Assembly (NCBI RefSeq): GCF_003010955.1
Contig: NZ_PGGO01000021.1
Span: 23,525-87,524 of the forward strand
DNA: 64,000 bases
Origin: Phyllobacterium brassicacearum
Lineage (GTDB): Bacteria > Pseudomonadota > Alphaproteobacteria > Rhizobiales > Rhizobiaceae
Direction of reading: 5' to 3'
The position numbers were made by a program, and so were the translations under genes. Position 1 is the stretch's first letter; every line of letters begins with the position of its first letter. The notes beneath the pieces are model-generated. The model saw only the letters and a program-made list of their open reading frames with translations, was not told the DNA's origin and ran no database searches. Below are positions 56,675-64,000 of this stretch, in pieces.

Positions 56675-57355
56675 GTGACGACGATTTTTCGTTTGGATGC
56701 AAGCATTCGTGCCGTCGGCTCTCAAAGCCGCGGTCTAGCTTCAACGCTCGAGGACTCTATCCGAGCGCAACTGGCAGAGCTGGATGTCGTGAGGCGGGAC
56801 GTTGGCCTTTCACCCCTGCCTGCAACAGCTTGGGCCCTTGCCGTGCAGGCTGGTCCAAAGGCCCTCAGCGAACGCACGACGGAGGAGGTGGAGGCGGCAG
56901 CGCTGGCAACCAAATTGGCCGATGAGATGCTGGCAGCAGATGCCTTCATTTTTTCGGTTCCGCTCTACAATTACGCTGTTTCGCAACACGCAAAGGCGTG
57001 GATTGACCTTCTGGTCACCGAACCGCGTTTCACCGTTAAGGTGGCGTCGCCGATCTCGAAGCGTCCCGCCTATCTGATCTCAGCGCGTGGAGGCGCGTAC
57101 GGCCCTGGCATGCCGAAGGAAGGTTGGGACCACGCGACGCCCTGGCTTAGTCGCATCTTCGAAGACGGCTGGGGATTGGACCTCCAACTCATCGATGTCG
57201 AGCTGACCCTCGCTGATGTTAATCCCGCTATGGCCTCGTTGCGGGACCTCGCGGCGTCTAATCTTAAGCAGGCGCACGCCGCCGCCAAGCAAGCGGGAGA
57301 ACAGCTGGCGACGCGACTTACAAAATCGCTGGCGTCTGAGCCGGGGCAAGCGTGA
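56675..57355 (+). CDS. FMN-dependent NADH-azoreductase/quinone reductase-like protein
   Basis: The 226-residue flavodoxin-like protein starts at a GTG (56675), three bases after the hydrolase stop. Features match AzoR/NQO-type oxidoreductases: FRLDASIRAVGSQSRGLAS (FMN phosphate loop), FSVPLYNYAVSQHAKAWIDL and LISARGGAYGPG. It would reduce quinones or azo compounds with NAD(P)H, in keeping with a detoxification operon under the divergent TetR gene. Confidence 0.82.
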   Translation: MTTIFRLDASIRAVGSQSRGLASTLEDSIRAQLAELDVVRRDVGLSPLPATAWALAVQAGPKALSERTTEEVEAAALATKLADEMLAADAFIFSVPLYNYAVSQHAKAWIDLLVTEPRFTVKVASPISKRPAYLISARGGAYGPGMPKEGWDHATPWLSRIFEDGWGLDLQLIDVELTLADVNPAMASLRDLAASNLKQAHAAAKQAGEQLATRLTKSLASEPGQA

Positions 57356-57646
57356 CAATGAAGGACAGGCGCATGCAACGGTGCGGAGCATCAGCGCAGG
57401 CACCGACGTTGCCCACACCGGTGATCGCGGAACAACGCCTACGAACGGTGCGCGAGTCCACGGTAGTGGCGCACCCGCGACTTCCAGCGCCGTCGCCGGC
57501 AATGTCCGCTTTAGGGCAATGGCACAGCTAACTTTAATGGCCGACTTTGCGGCGCAAAGCGGACTTCTAAACATGATAAGCCAGACGCGCTTGCCGCTTA
57601 TCGGCCATTGTAGACATTTGGGCTACAATCAAAAATGTTGGAAAAT

Positions 57647-57803
57647 CCTGTCTTATCGGCATTTTCAAAGGAACGGTTTCTCGCAGCCCCCGCAATTGTA
57701 CATACACGCTCGGCGAAGTTGTGACTCGGGAGAATATTGGGCGGCTGGCGACATGAAGTGATATCGATTCCTGTGTTCGGCACAGTTTTGCCTGGCAATT
57801 CCA
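57647..57803 (-). repeat. Repeat A, inverted copy
   Basis: Reverse complement of 20618-20776 with few differences. Confidence 0.7.
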
Positions 57804-57817
57804 GCCGTCCCCTCTTT

Positions 57818-57938
57818 AAAAAACAACAGATCGCCGGCGATGAACGCACGCAATTAGACTACTGCCCGCGCCATGTCGCGCTTGACCTCTTCCAGAATCC
57901 ATTCTCTGAACGCGTGAATCTTGCGCGAATTCTGGTGG
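57818..57938 (+). repeat. Repeat B, direct copy
   Basis: Matches 21263-21383, including the 3' end of the cyclase-LysR fusion gene, then stops abruptly at an IS110 fragment. Confidence 0.75.
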
Positions 57939-58110
57939 CCGTCGAGGCCTTCGCACCCGCCATGGAGAACTTCCGGTGCGGCCGTGCTTTCGCGGCCTGG
58001 CTCGGACTTGTGCCACGGCAGTTCTCGTCCGGTGGCAAGGAAAGGCTTGGCAGGGTGTCGAAGGCCGGGCAGGCCGACATCCGCAGGCTGCTGATTGCCC
58101 GCGTTCTTAG
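57936..58110 (+). pseudogene. IS110-family transposase fragment
   Basis: VAVEAFAPAMENFRCGRAFA, AWLGLVPRQFSSGGKERLG and VSKAGQADIRRLLIA match part of the C-terminal half of the IS110 transposase at 51537-52564, related but not identical. Both ends are cut. Confidence 0.7.
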
Positions 58111-58259
58111 ACGTGTTGGATTTCAAGAGGCTCCCTCTCGCAATTTCGGTCTACCCGTCGCGGCCTGCGATGCTCTATCCTTGACCCTAATAATCAATAG
58201 TTTGTCGACTACCTGCTCGCAACAGTGAAGCGTCGAAAACAACATGTTGGAGAAGGAAG

Positions 58260-58481
58260 ATGGATACGCAATTTAAACGCAAAATCGCCTTCGCCTTGTC
58301 GATGGGCGTTATCACGACCGGGATCATTTCCTTTGTCCTGCTCGCGCTCAATCTTGGGTTTGCGGAAGGTTTTGCCCTGACTTGGCTGCGCTCGTGGAGC
58401 GTTGGCTACGCCATTGTCATTCCCGCCATTCTTCTGATCGGTCCGCGGCTGCAGGCTCGCCTCGATCGTCTGATTTATTGA
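58260..58481 (+). CDS. DUF2798 small membrane protein
   Basis: The 73-residue protein has two hydrophobic helices (FALSMGVITTGIISFVLLAL and YAIVIPAILLIGPRLQ) with the DUF2798 pattern KRKIAFAL...ALNLGF...WLRSW. The function of the family is unknown. AGAAGGAAG precedes the start. The hydrolase gene begins 21 bp downstream. Confidence 0.75.
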   Translation: MDTQFKRKIAFALSMGVITTGIISFVLLALNLGFAEGFALTWLRSWSVGYAIVIPAILLIGPRLQARLDRLIY

Positions 58482-58502
58482 ACTTCAGAAAGGATCACGG
58501 AA

Positions 58503-59459
58503 ATGTTGAAGCCATGGCTCCGAAAGTTGGTTGCCACCGCTGCGCTGCTGTTAACCATAATTATTGCGGGATATGCCGACAATCATTCCCAGAAAACCCG
58601 GATGGCCGATGTCGGTTTCATCGAAATCGACAAGGACATCACGCTCCGCAGAATGATGGTGCACAACCCGAGCCCGAAAGGAACGGTTCTCTTTCTGCAC
58701 GGTTTCCCTGAAACGTTATACGTCTGGAAAGATATTTCGACCGCCCTCGGCGATGAATACGAGGTCCATGCCTTCGACTGGCCGGGATACGGCAAATCGT
58801 CCAGACCAGCAGTCGGGAAGTTCTCATACGCGCCGAAAAGTTATGCCGATGTCCTCAAGGCATACATCGAAAAAGCCGGGATCGATCGCTCACATCTCAC
58901 GATCTACGCAACGGATATTGGTGCCCTGCCTGCGCTGCTGCTTGCTCTCGACGAGCCCAGTATCGCTAAAAACATAATCGTCGGAGACTTCGCGCCATTC
59001 AACAGGCCCGCTTATATGTTCGAGAATCTGCAGAACCTGAAAGCGGAACCCGGGGCTTCCAAAACTCGCGCCTACATGAACAAAACGAGTGCTGAAATAC
59101 TTGCAAACGCCTACAGGCGGGACCTTCCGAAGGAACAACAGTTCGATCTCAAGGTGGACGTAAATGACGACATGATTCGCAGTTGGGGCCATGGCAATCT
59201 GACCTCGGCGGACGCATTTTACTACTATTACTCCAACTTCACACGGGACCAGGAATACTTCGAGGCCAATCTCGACAAGCTGACGACTCCGGTGAAAGTG
59301 ATATGGGGTGAAAGAGATCTCTACATCAAGAAAGAGATGGGGGGCGAGTTCGCGGACAAGATCGGGGCAGAATTCGATGTTCTTCCCGGAGTCGGGCACT
59401 ATCCCCACCTGCAGAACCCGGAGCAGACCATCGGTGAGGTCCGCGCTTCATTCAGATGA
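58503..59459 (+). CDS. Membrane-anchored or exported alpha/beta hydrolase, dehalogenase/epoxide hydrolase-like
   Basis: The 318-residue protein has an N-terminal hydrophobic segment (LVATAALLLTIIIAGYA) then an alpha/beta hydrolase: FLHGFPETLYVWKDI, FDWPGYGKSSRP, nucleophile Asp in IYATDIGALPAL, acid in WGERDLYIKKE and His in GVGHYPHLQN. An Asp nucleophile points to an epoxide hydrolase or haloalkane dehalogenase. Its 3' end overlaps the convergent LysR gene by 12 bp. It is probably co-transcribed with the DUF2798 gene. Confidence 0.8.
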   Translation: MLKPWLRKLVATAALLLTIIIAGYADNHSQKTRMADVGFIEIDKDITLRRMMVHNPSPKGTVLFLHGFPETLYVWKDISTALGDEYEVHAFDWPGYGKSSRPAVGKFSYAPKSYADVLKAYIEKAGIDRSHLTIYATDIGALPALLLALDEPSIAKNIIVGDFAPFNRPAYMFENLQNLKAEPGASKTRAYMNKTSAEILANAYRRDLPKEQQFDLKVDVNDDMIRSWGHGNLTSADAFYYYYSNFTRDQEYFEANLDKLTTPVKVIWGERDLYIKKEMGGEFADKIGAEFDVLPGVGHYPHLQNPEQTIGEVRASFR

Positions 59460-60377
59460 GTGTTTCGATCCTTCTCTCGTTTCGTTTTCACCGCTGCATA
59501 CCGCCCGAAGCCTGGGCAGTGCAAAGTCTATGAACGAGCGCACCTTCAGGGCGAGGAGACCTTGGCGAGGATAAACAATGTGGATTGGCTTGGGCCTTCC
59601 GGCAAATTCGTTCAGGATCGGGACAAGCGTACCTGAAGACAATTCGTCAGGCACCTGATAGTCGAAGAGCCGGGCGATACCAACGCCGCTGAGAGCTGCG
59701 GCGACGCAATTTGCCGCGGTGTTGACCTCGATCCGATTGCGCGGAACCGCCTCGGTCGGCTCACCCTCGACATCAAATGTCCAGAAGAATCTTCGGTTAT
59801 TGAAAATGATACCATCATGGTTCGGGAGCTCGGACGGATGCAGTGGAAGACCAAATCGCTTCAGATAGGTCGGGCTGGCACAGGTCAGTAGGCGAAACTG
59901 TCCAGCCTTGACCACGTAAAGGGAACTGTCCGCGAGTTCGCCGAGCCGAATCGCAATGTCGACCTGCTCACTGACAAGATGAACCGAGCGGTCGAGGGAC
60001 AGCAGGTTCAACGAAACGTCCGGATGTTGATCAATGAATTCCAGTGCTATTGGAAGCACATGACGGTTGCCAAACTCGACGGGCATCGTAATCGTCAGAA
60101 TTCCCCGCGGCGTCTGATATTCCCCAGAAGCACGACGCTCGGTCTCCTCGAGGTCGGCCATGATCTTCCGGGCCGATTCAACATAATCTCGTCCGGCATC
60201 GGTCAGTTGAAGGTTCCGACTTGTTCGGATGATGAGATTTGCGCCGAGATGACGCTCAAGCTCAGCCACTTTGCGGCTGACACTTGGCAGCGGAGCGTTC
60301 AACTTTCGACTGCCTGCGGAAAGGCTGCCGGCATCGACCACCGCAAGCAGTACGCGCATTACTTCAAATCGATCCAT
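59448..60377 (-). CDS. LysR-family transcriptional regulator
   Basis: From ATG 60377 (MDRFEVMRVLLAVVDAGSLS) the protein is 309 residues: N-terminal winged HTH (SAGSRKLNAPLPSVSRKVAE) and C-terminal effector domain beginning GILTITMPVEFGNRHVLPIA. It is closest in style to the CrgA/DsdC-like group that controls small oxidoreductase or hydrolase genes. It converges with the hydrolase gene, so its target is not obvious. A longer frame to 60698 has an unlikely sequence before the HTH. Confidence 0.87.
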   Translation of the reverse strand: MDRFEVMRVLLAVVDAGSLSAGSRKLNAPLPSVSRKVAELERHLGANLIIRTSRNLQLTDAGRDYVESARKIMADLEETERRASGEYQTPRGILTITMPVEFGNRHVLPIALEFIDQHPDVSLNLLSLDRSVHLVSEQVDIAIRLGELADSSLYVVKAGQFRLLTCASPTYLKRFGLPLHPSELPNHDGIIFNNRRFFWTFDVEGEPTEAVPRNRIEVNTAANCVAAALSGVGIARLFDYQVPDELSSGTLVPILNEFAGRPKPIHIVYPRQGLLALKVRSFIDFALPRLRAVCSGENETREGSKHSSE

Positions 60378-60524
60378 TGGACATCGCACTTGGAGTTTAA
60401 TTTTAGTTAGACCAATTTGCCGTCGGTGACTAGCGTAATGCTCAATGTCTGTGGGAGTGGAAGGAACCGTGGGGTAACGAACAGGCCGTAGACCCATGCC
60501 GTCTTTGAATGGAGCAGGCGGCGG

Positions 60525-61018
60525 ATGGGCAAAGCAGTTACGTGGACAGTGCGGTTGGAGGCGACCGACGCGGACGGGAGGATTGTCGAAACCACGGAGA
60601 TCGTATCGATCAGCCTTGATCTCGAAAAGCCGACAGGTGCGGATTTCGGCTTGAAGCTGTCGGAGGGCAAGGCCGTTCTGGAACGGCTGCAAACGCAAAT
60701 AACTCAGCGACAGGTCGATGATGCCTCAGCCATGAGCCGATGCTGCGTGGCGTGTGGATCACAGTGACCGATACATGACTACCAGACACGGACGACCCAG
60801 ACGCTCTTCGGAAAAACCGTCGTCAGGCTCCTTCGATTTCGGCGCTGCAAGTGTCAGAGTGGCAGACCGAAATTCCGCATCCTCTGTGCTCTCGATCACC
60901 TTCTGCCGGGGCGTACGACGCCGGAGCTCGACAATGTTCTTGCAGAGCTGGGCGCTCGGCATTCTATCGGCGCGACTGCGATTGATGCCGTACGCTTTGA
61001 AACCACACAATTGTTGAC
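60525..61018 (+). pseudogene. ISKra4-family transposase, truncated and frameshifted
   Basis: The N-terminus GKAVTWTVRLEATDADGRIV, LSEGKAVLERLQTQI and SRCCVACGSQ matches ISKra4-family transposases. The frame then shifts near 60765 and continues DYQTRTTQTLFGKTVVRLLR, FRRCKCQSG and LLPGRTTPELDNVLAELGA before similarity ends near 61018. The catalytic C-terminal part is absent. It abuts the toxin-antitoxin operator at 61036. Confidence 0.7.
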
Positions 61019-61035
61019 GCAAGGCGAAAATTCAT

Positions 61036-61054
61036 GTACTCTTTCAAAGAGTAC
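61036..61054. promoter_or_regulatory. Perfect palindrome, likely antitoxin operator
   Basis: GTACTCTTT-C-AAAGAGTAC, 15 bp before the antitoxin start at 61069. Palindromes at this place are typical binding sites for DUF1778/TacA antitoxin-toxin complexes. Confidence 0.65.
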
Positions 61055-61068
61055 GAATGGAGGCTGCT

Positions 61069-61347
61069 ATGCCAAGAGTGGCAATCGAAGGCAATGAGCG
61101 CATGAGCCTGCGCATCGCTGCGGCGGCAAAGGCCAAGCTGGTGCGCGCGGCCGCGTTGCGCAATACCGACCTGACCAATTTCGTGACACAATCTGCGCTG
61201 CGCGAGGCGGATGCAGTGATCGAAGAGGCCGAAGTCATCAAGGTATCGGAGCGCGACTATACGCGCATCCTTGAGCTGCTGGAGAACCCGCCGAAGCCCA
61301 ACGCTAGGCTGCGAGCTGCTGTCGCGGCTTTGCCTGACACCATATGA
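61069..61347 (+). CDS. DUF1778 (TacA-like) antitoxin
   Basis: From ATG 61069 the protein is 92 residues: an N-terminal ribbon-helix-helix (RMSLRIAAAAKAKLVRAAAL, TNFVTQSALREAD) and a C-terminal toxin-neutralising tail (VSERDYTRILELLENPPKPN). GGAGG lies 5 bp before 61069; the ATG at 61057 is less likely. Its stop overlaps the toxin start (ATGA). It should bind the palindrome just upstream and autoregulate. Confidence 0.85.
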   Translation: MPRVAIEGNERMSLRIAAAAKAKLVRAAALRNTDLTNFVTQSALREADAVIEEAEVIKVSERDYTRILELLENPPKPNARLRAAVAALPDTI

Positions 61348-61871
61348 CCATTCCGCCATGGCATGAGGAACCGATCGCGAAATTGCATGATCGGGCAGCC
61401 TTCGATTGCGGTGATGCACAGATGAACGAGTTTTTGCAACGCTTTGCGCGGCAAAGCCACGAGCAGAATGCGGCCAAGACCTTCTGCGCGATCGACGACT
61501 CAACCCCGAACCGGATACTCGGATTCTACACGATCGCTCCGTCAGCCGTTGTCCATGAAGCTGTGCCTGCGTCGATGACGCGGGGGCTGGCACGGCATGA
61601 CGTATCCGGCTTCAAACTCGCACGGCTGGCGACTGATCAGACGGTCGCGGGGCAGGGGCTTGGCGGCCGGCTCCTTGCCGCAGCCGCCCTGCGCTGCCTA
61701 CGGCTCGCCGGTGAAGGCGGGGGCATTTTGCTGATTATCGACGCGAAAAGCGAACGCGCCGCCGAGTGGTACGCCTCTTACGGAGCGGAGCCGCTTCAGG
61801 GGAAGCCGCTGACACTGGTGATGCCGCTTGCCACCTTTGCCGCCGATCTGCGCGCTAAAGGTTTGCTGTAA
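61344..61871 (+). CDS. GNAT-family toxin (TacT-like acetyltransferase)
   Basis: The 175-residue GNAT acetyltransferase has the TacT pattern: FDCGDAQMNEFLQRFARQSH (N-terminal), FYTIAPSAV, the acetyl-CoA loop QTVAGQGLGGRLLAAAA, and the C-terminal Tyr in AAEWYASYGAEPL. TacT toxins acetylate aminoacyl-tRNA and stop translation. The gene overlaps the antitoxin by 4 bp. Confidence 0.85.
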   Translation: MTIPPWHEEPIAKLHDRAAFDCGDAQMNEFLQRFARQSHEQNAAKTFCAIDDSTPNRILGFYTIAPSAVVHEAVPASMTRGLARHDVSGFKLARLATDQTVAGQGLGGRLLAAAALRCLRLAGEGGGILLIIDAKSERAAEWYASYGAEPLQGKPLTLVMPLATFAADLRAKGLL

Positions 61872-62453
61872 CGGTCGGCGCAACACCACTAGCGATCTGC
61901 CTCACGTCCCTGCGGATGTTGTCGGCCGAATCGACGCTCAACGCCATGTCGATACACAATTTGAAAAACTCGTCGGCGCATGATGCTTTTCATGCTGAAT
62001 GGCTGCGCGTCAGCTCACGCGCGAGTTTGCCGAAGGGGGATAATGTCGCCCAAAACGCTATGGTCCAGTCGCCCTCTGAATGCCGCATTCAGTGGGTCTG
62101 CGGTTCGAATCGTTCAAGACGGTCGTCATGTCCGCTTCTGGCACCCAAGGCCGCCCTGCATCGACGTGCTCTAAAACGGCCGCGACAGGTGTAGGCTGTG
62201 AGAAAAACCCTTCTTGAACGCATTGACAGTCATGACTTGGCCAGACCACTCTGAACTATGGATTCTGCTATTCTGGTTCGGCCATCGTCATCTGGCCTCA
62301 CGCTGCGCCAGCTAAAAAGGTTGCCGCCGAGCTTGCAGAAATTGAATGAGATCGTGCGGGACCCACAGACATAGGCTGTCAGAGCACTTCCTGGATTGTC
62401 TACGTCTTCGTAGCGCCGCAATGACGGGAGCCACGCGCGGTAGGGCAGTCTTT
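61872..62453. other. Intergenic region between toxin-antitoxin pair and kup
   Basis: About 580 bp, no gene recognised. Positions 62060-62160 (with GGGTCTGCGGTTCGAATCG and CCGCTTCTGGCAC) match the distal parts of R1 copies a, b and d. Confidence 0.4.
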
Positions 62454-64000
62454 CTAGATATTCACCTGAGTGCCAATTTCCACGACGCGGCCTGTTGGAA
62501 TCTGAAAATACTCCGTGGCATCACTGGCTGTGTGCGCCAGAGCGATGAACAGACGGTCCTGCCAATAGGGCATTTCGGAGCGAGCCGCCGCCTTCAACGA
62601 ACGGCGTGACAGGAAGATAGACGTTGTCATGATGTCGGACTTCCAGCCTTGCTTGCGGCAGATTGCCAGCGCGCGGGGGATGTTCGGCTGTTCCATGTAG
62701 CCAAACGTCAGTGTCACGCGCAAAAACAGATCGTTGAGGGGCTCGATCCGCGCACGCTCGCTTTTCTTGATAACAGGCGAGGGTGCAGTGACGACGGTCA
62801 GGATGACATTCTTCTCATGCAGAACCTTGTAGTGCTTGAGGCTGTGCAACAGGGCAATCGGGGTGCAGGTAGGATCCCCCGTCAGGAAGACGGCGGTACC
62901 TGGAACCAGCGTCGGCGGTCTCTCCGCCAATTTTTTCGCCATCAGATCGAGTGGCACTTCGTCCCTGCGCACTTTTGCCGATAGCTGACGGCTTCCCCTG
63001 ACCCAGGTGGCCATGACGACCACGATAACGATTGCGATGACCAGGGATGCCCAGCCACCATCAACCACCTTGATCAGGTTCGCACCGATAAAGGTGATGT
63101 CCATCGTCAGAAAACCTAAGGTCACAACAACGGAAACCCACAGACGCCATTGCCAGATCCGGCTCATCACAATGAACAGCAATGTCGTTGTCACCAGCAT
63201 ATTGCCTGTGACCGCGATACCATAGGCCGCCGCAAGGTTTGTCGATCGCTCAAAGCCCAGCACCAAAAGGATGACGACGAGCCCGAGAAAAAAATTCACC
63301 CTCGGCAAATAGACCTGTCCCGATTGCTTTTCCGAGGTGTGTTCGATGGTCAGACGTGGCAGGAGGTTGAGCTGCACCGCCTGCCTTGAGAGCGAATAGG
63401 CTCCTGAGATAACCGCCTGGCTGGCGATAACCGTTGCCGCCGTTGCCAGAAGCACCATAGGCAGCAGCGCCCACGGCGGGAACATTTCAAAGAATGGGTT
63501 CTTGGCTGCTTCTGCATGCGCCAGCACGAATGCGCCCTGGCCGAGATAATTCAATAGCAGCGATGGAAAGACAATCCACATCCATGCCGTCGCGATTGGC
63601 CGGCGACCAAAATGGCCGAGATCTGCATAGAGCGCTTCTGCCCCTGTTACGGCAAGAAACACGGTGCCGATCGTTGCAAACGCGGTCCCCGGATTGCGCA
63701 CAACATAATCAAACCCGTAATAGGGATTAACCGAGGCCAGGATGCTGAGGTCATCGAACAAATGCCAGAGACCGAACAATCCGATAGCCAGAAACCAGAG
63801 CAGGGTGATTGGCCCGAAAACGATGGCCATGCGCGCCGTGCCAAAACGTTGCACGGCAAACAGTGTCAGCAAGATCACGAGTGTGATGGGGACAATATAG
63901 GGCCCAAGCGCCGGCGCAACGACCTCGAGGCCTTCGACCGCCGACAGTACGGAAATCGCAGGCGTGATGACGGCGTCCCCATAAAACAGTGACGCGCCAA
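62454..64000 (-). CDS. kup: Kup-family potassium uptake protein, 3' part (runs off the window)
   Basis: The frame extends from the window edge (GASLFYGDAVITPAISVLSA) to a stop at 62454, giving about 515 of an expected 620-640 residues. Conserved Kup segments are visible: ALYADLGHFGRRPIATAWMW, LNYLGQGAFVLAHAEAAKNP, YGIAVTGNMLVTT and a cytoplasmic C-terminal domain (PGTAVFLTGDPTCTPIALLH). The family does H+/K+ symport at low potassium. The N-terminal helices lie beyond 64000. Confidence 0.93.
   Translation of the reverse strand, partial: GASLFYGDAVITPAISVLSAVEGLEVVAPALGPYIVPITLVILLTLFAVQRFGTARMAIVFGPITLLWFLAIGLFGLWHLFDDLSILASVNPYYGFDYVVRNPGTAFATIGTVFLAVTGAEALYADLGHFGRRPIATAWMWIVFPSLLLNYLGQGAFVLAHAEAAKNPFFEMFPPWALLPMVLLATAATVIASQAVISGAYSLSRQAVQLNLLPRLTIEHTSEKQSGQVYLPRVNFFLGLVVILLVLGFERSTNLAAAYGIAVTGNMLVTTTLLFIVMSRIWQWRLWVSVVVTLGFLTMDITFIGANLIKVVDGGWASLVIAIVIVVVMATWVRGSRQLSAKVRRDEVPLDLMAKKLAERPPTLVPGTAVFLTGDPTCTPIALLHSLKHYKVLHEKNVILTVVTAPSPVIKKSERARIEPLNDLFLRVTLTFGYMEQPNIPRALAICRKQGWKSDIMTTSIFLSRRSLKAAARSEMPYWQDRLFIALAHTASDATEYFQIPTGRVVEIGTQVNI

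Larger units (their letters stand above)
57356..58259. other. Scrap region of rearranged repeats and IS fragments
   Basis: About 900 bp without an intact gene. It joins, in order, an inverted copy of repeat A, a direct copy of repeat B and an IS110 fragment. A fused minus-strand frame (57854-58126) contains the tail of the cyclase-LysR protein (HQNSRKIHAFREWILEEVKR) attached to IS110 antisense and is not a real gene. Confidence 0.6.

Noticed and set aside
57854..58126. Apparent 90-residue protein ending in the cyclase-LysR tail
   Set aside because: It is a chance fusion of repeat B with the antisense of an IS110 fragment.

Overview
The window looks like an accessory region, probably a plasmid or genomic island, of an alphaproteobacterium of the Rhizobiales (Hyphomicrobiales), most likely Mesorhizobium- or Ensifer-like. 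This is inferred from high GC, many class III nucleotide cyclases, GAF-type kinases, a TacA/TacT pair, and IS6, IS110, IS481 and ISKra4 debris. No rRNA, tRNA, replication gene or CRISPR array was seen. Many gene remnants and broken transposases show a heavily rearranged segment.

Layout. 1-5.0 kb: RTX calcium-binding protein, transglutaminase-like protein, cyclase scrap. 5.2-9.9 kb: coupled operon (minus) of a four-GAF histidine kinase, a response regulator and a receiver-cyclase. 10.1-14.9 kb: large SAM-cyclase-ATPase-TPR protein between inverted IS6-family ends. 15.6-19.4 kb: small secreted protein and a MacA/MacB-type export system with ATPase and permease as separate genes. 19.6-26.1 kb: broken IS6 element, truncated phosphoribosyltransferase, a cyclase fused to a LysR-type effector domain, a frameshifted cyclase-TPR gene, and a scrambled partial copy of the kinase/cyclase operon. 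26.3-42.8 kb: organosulfur block with an SBP56/methanethiol oxidase-type protein and membrane partner, a DUF4242-cyclase, cytochrome c, formylglycine-generating enzyme, three sulfatases and a lipoprotein hydrolase. 43.4-46.99 kb: sensor cyclase, histidine phosphatase, cupin. 47.2-51.0 kb: copper operon (Cys-rich protein, multicopper oxidase, DUF411, 41-residue membrane peptide, cytochrome c, SCO1/SenC). 51.5-53.2 kb: IS110/IS481 remains. 53.3-61.9 kb: tandem-TetR regulator divergent from an enoyl-CoA hydratase/epoxide hydrolase/azoreductase-like operon, DUF2798 and a second hydrolase, LysR regulator, ISKra4 remnant, TacA/TacT-like toxin-antitoxin pair. 62.45-64.0 kb: 3' part of kup.

Themes. 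Six class III cyclase genes (one frameshifted) plus two fragments occur in about 41 kb, each full-length one with a different partner domain: receiver, SAM/ATPase/TPR, LysR-type ligand domain, TolB-like/TPR, DUF4242, and periplasmic sensor plus HAMP. The sulfur block holds sulfatases with the enzyme that activates them, and all three sulfatase transcription units share a GTTACGTACT-containing motif 150-190 bp upstream of the first gene. A dispersed non-coding repeat recurs in one orientation just 3' of minus-strand genes.
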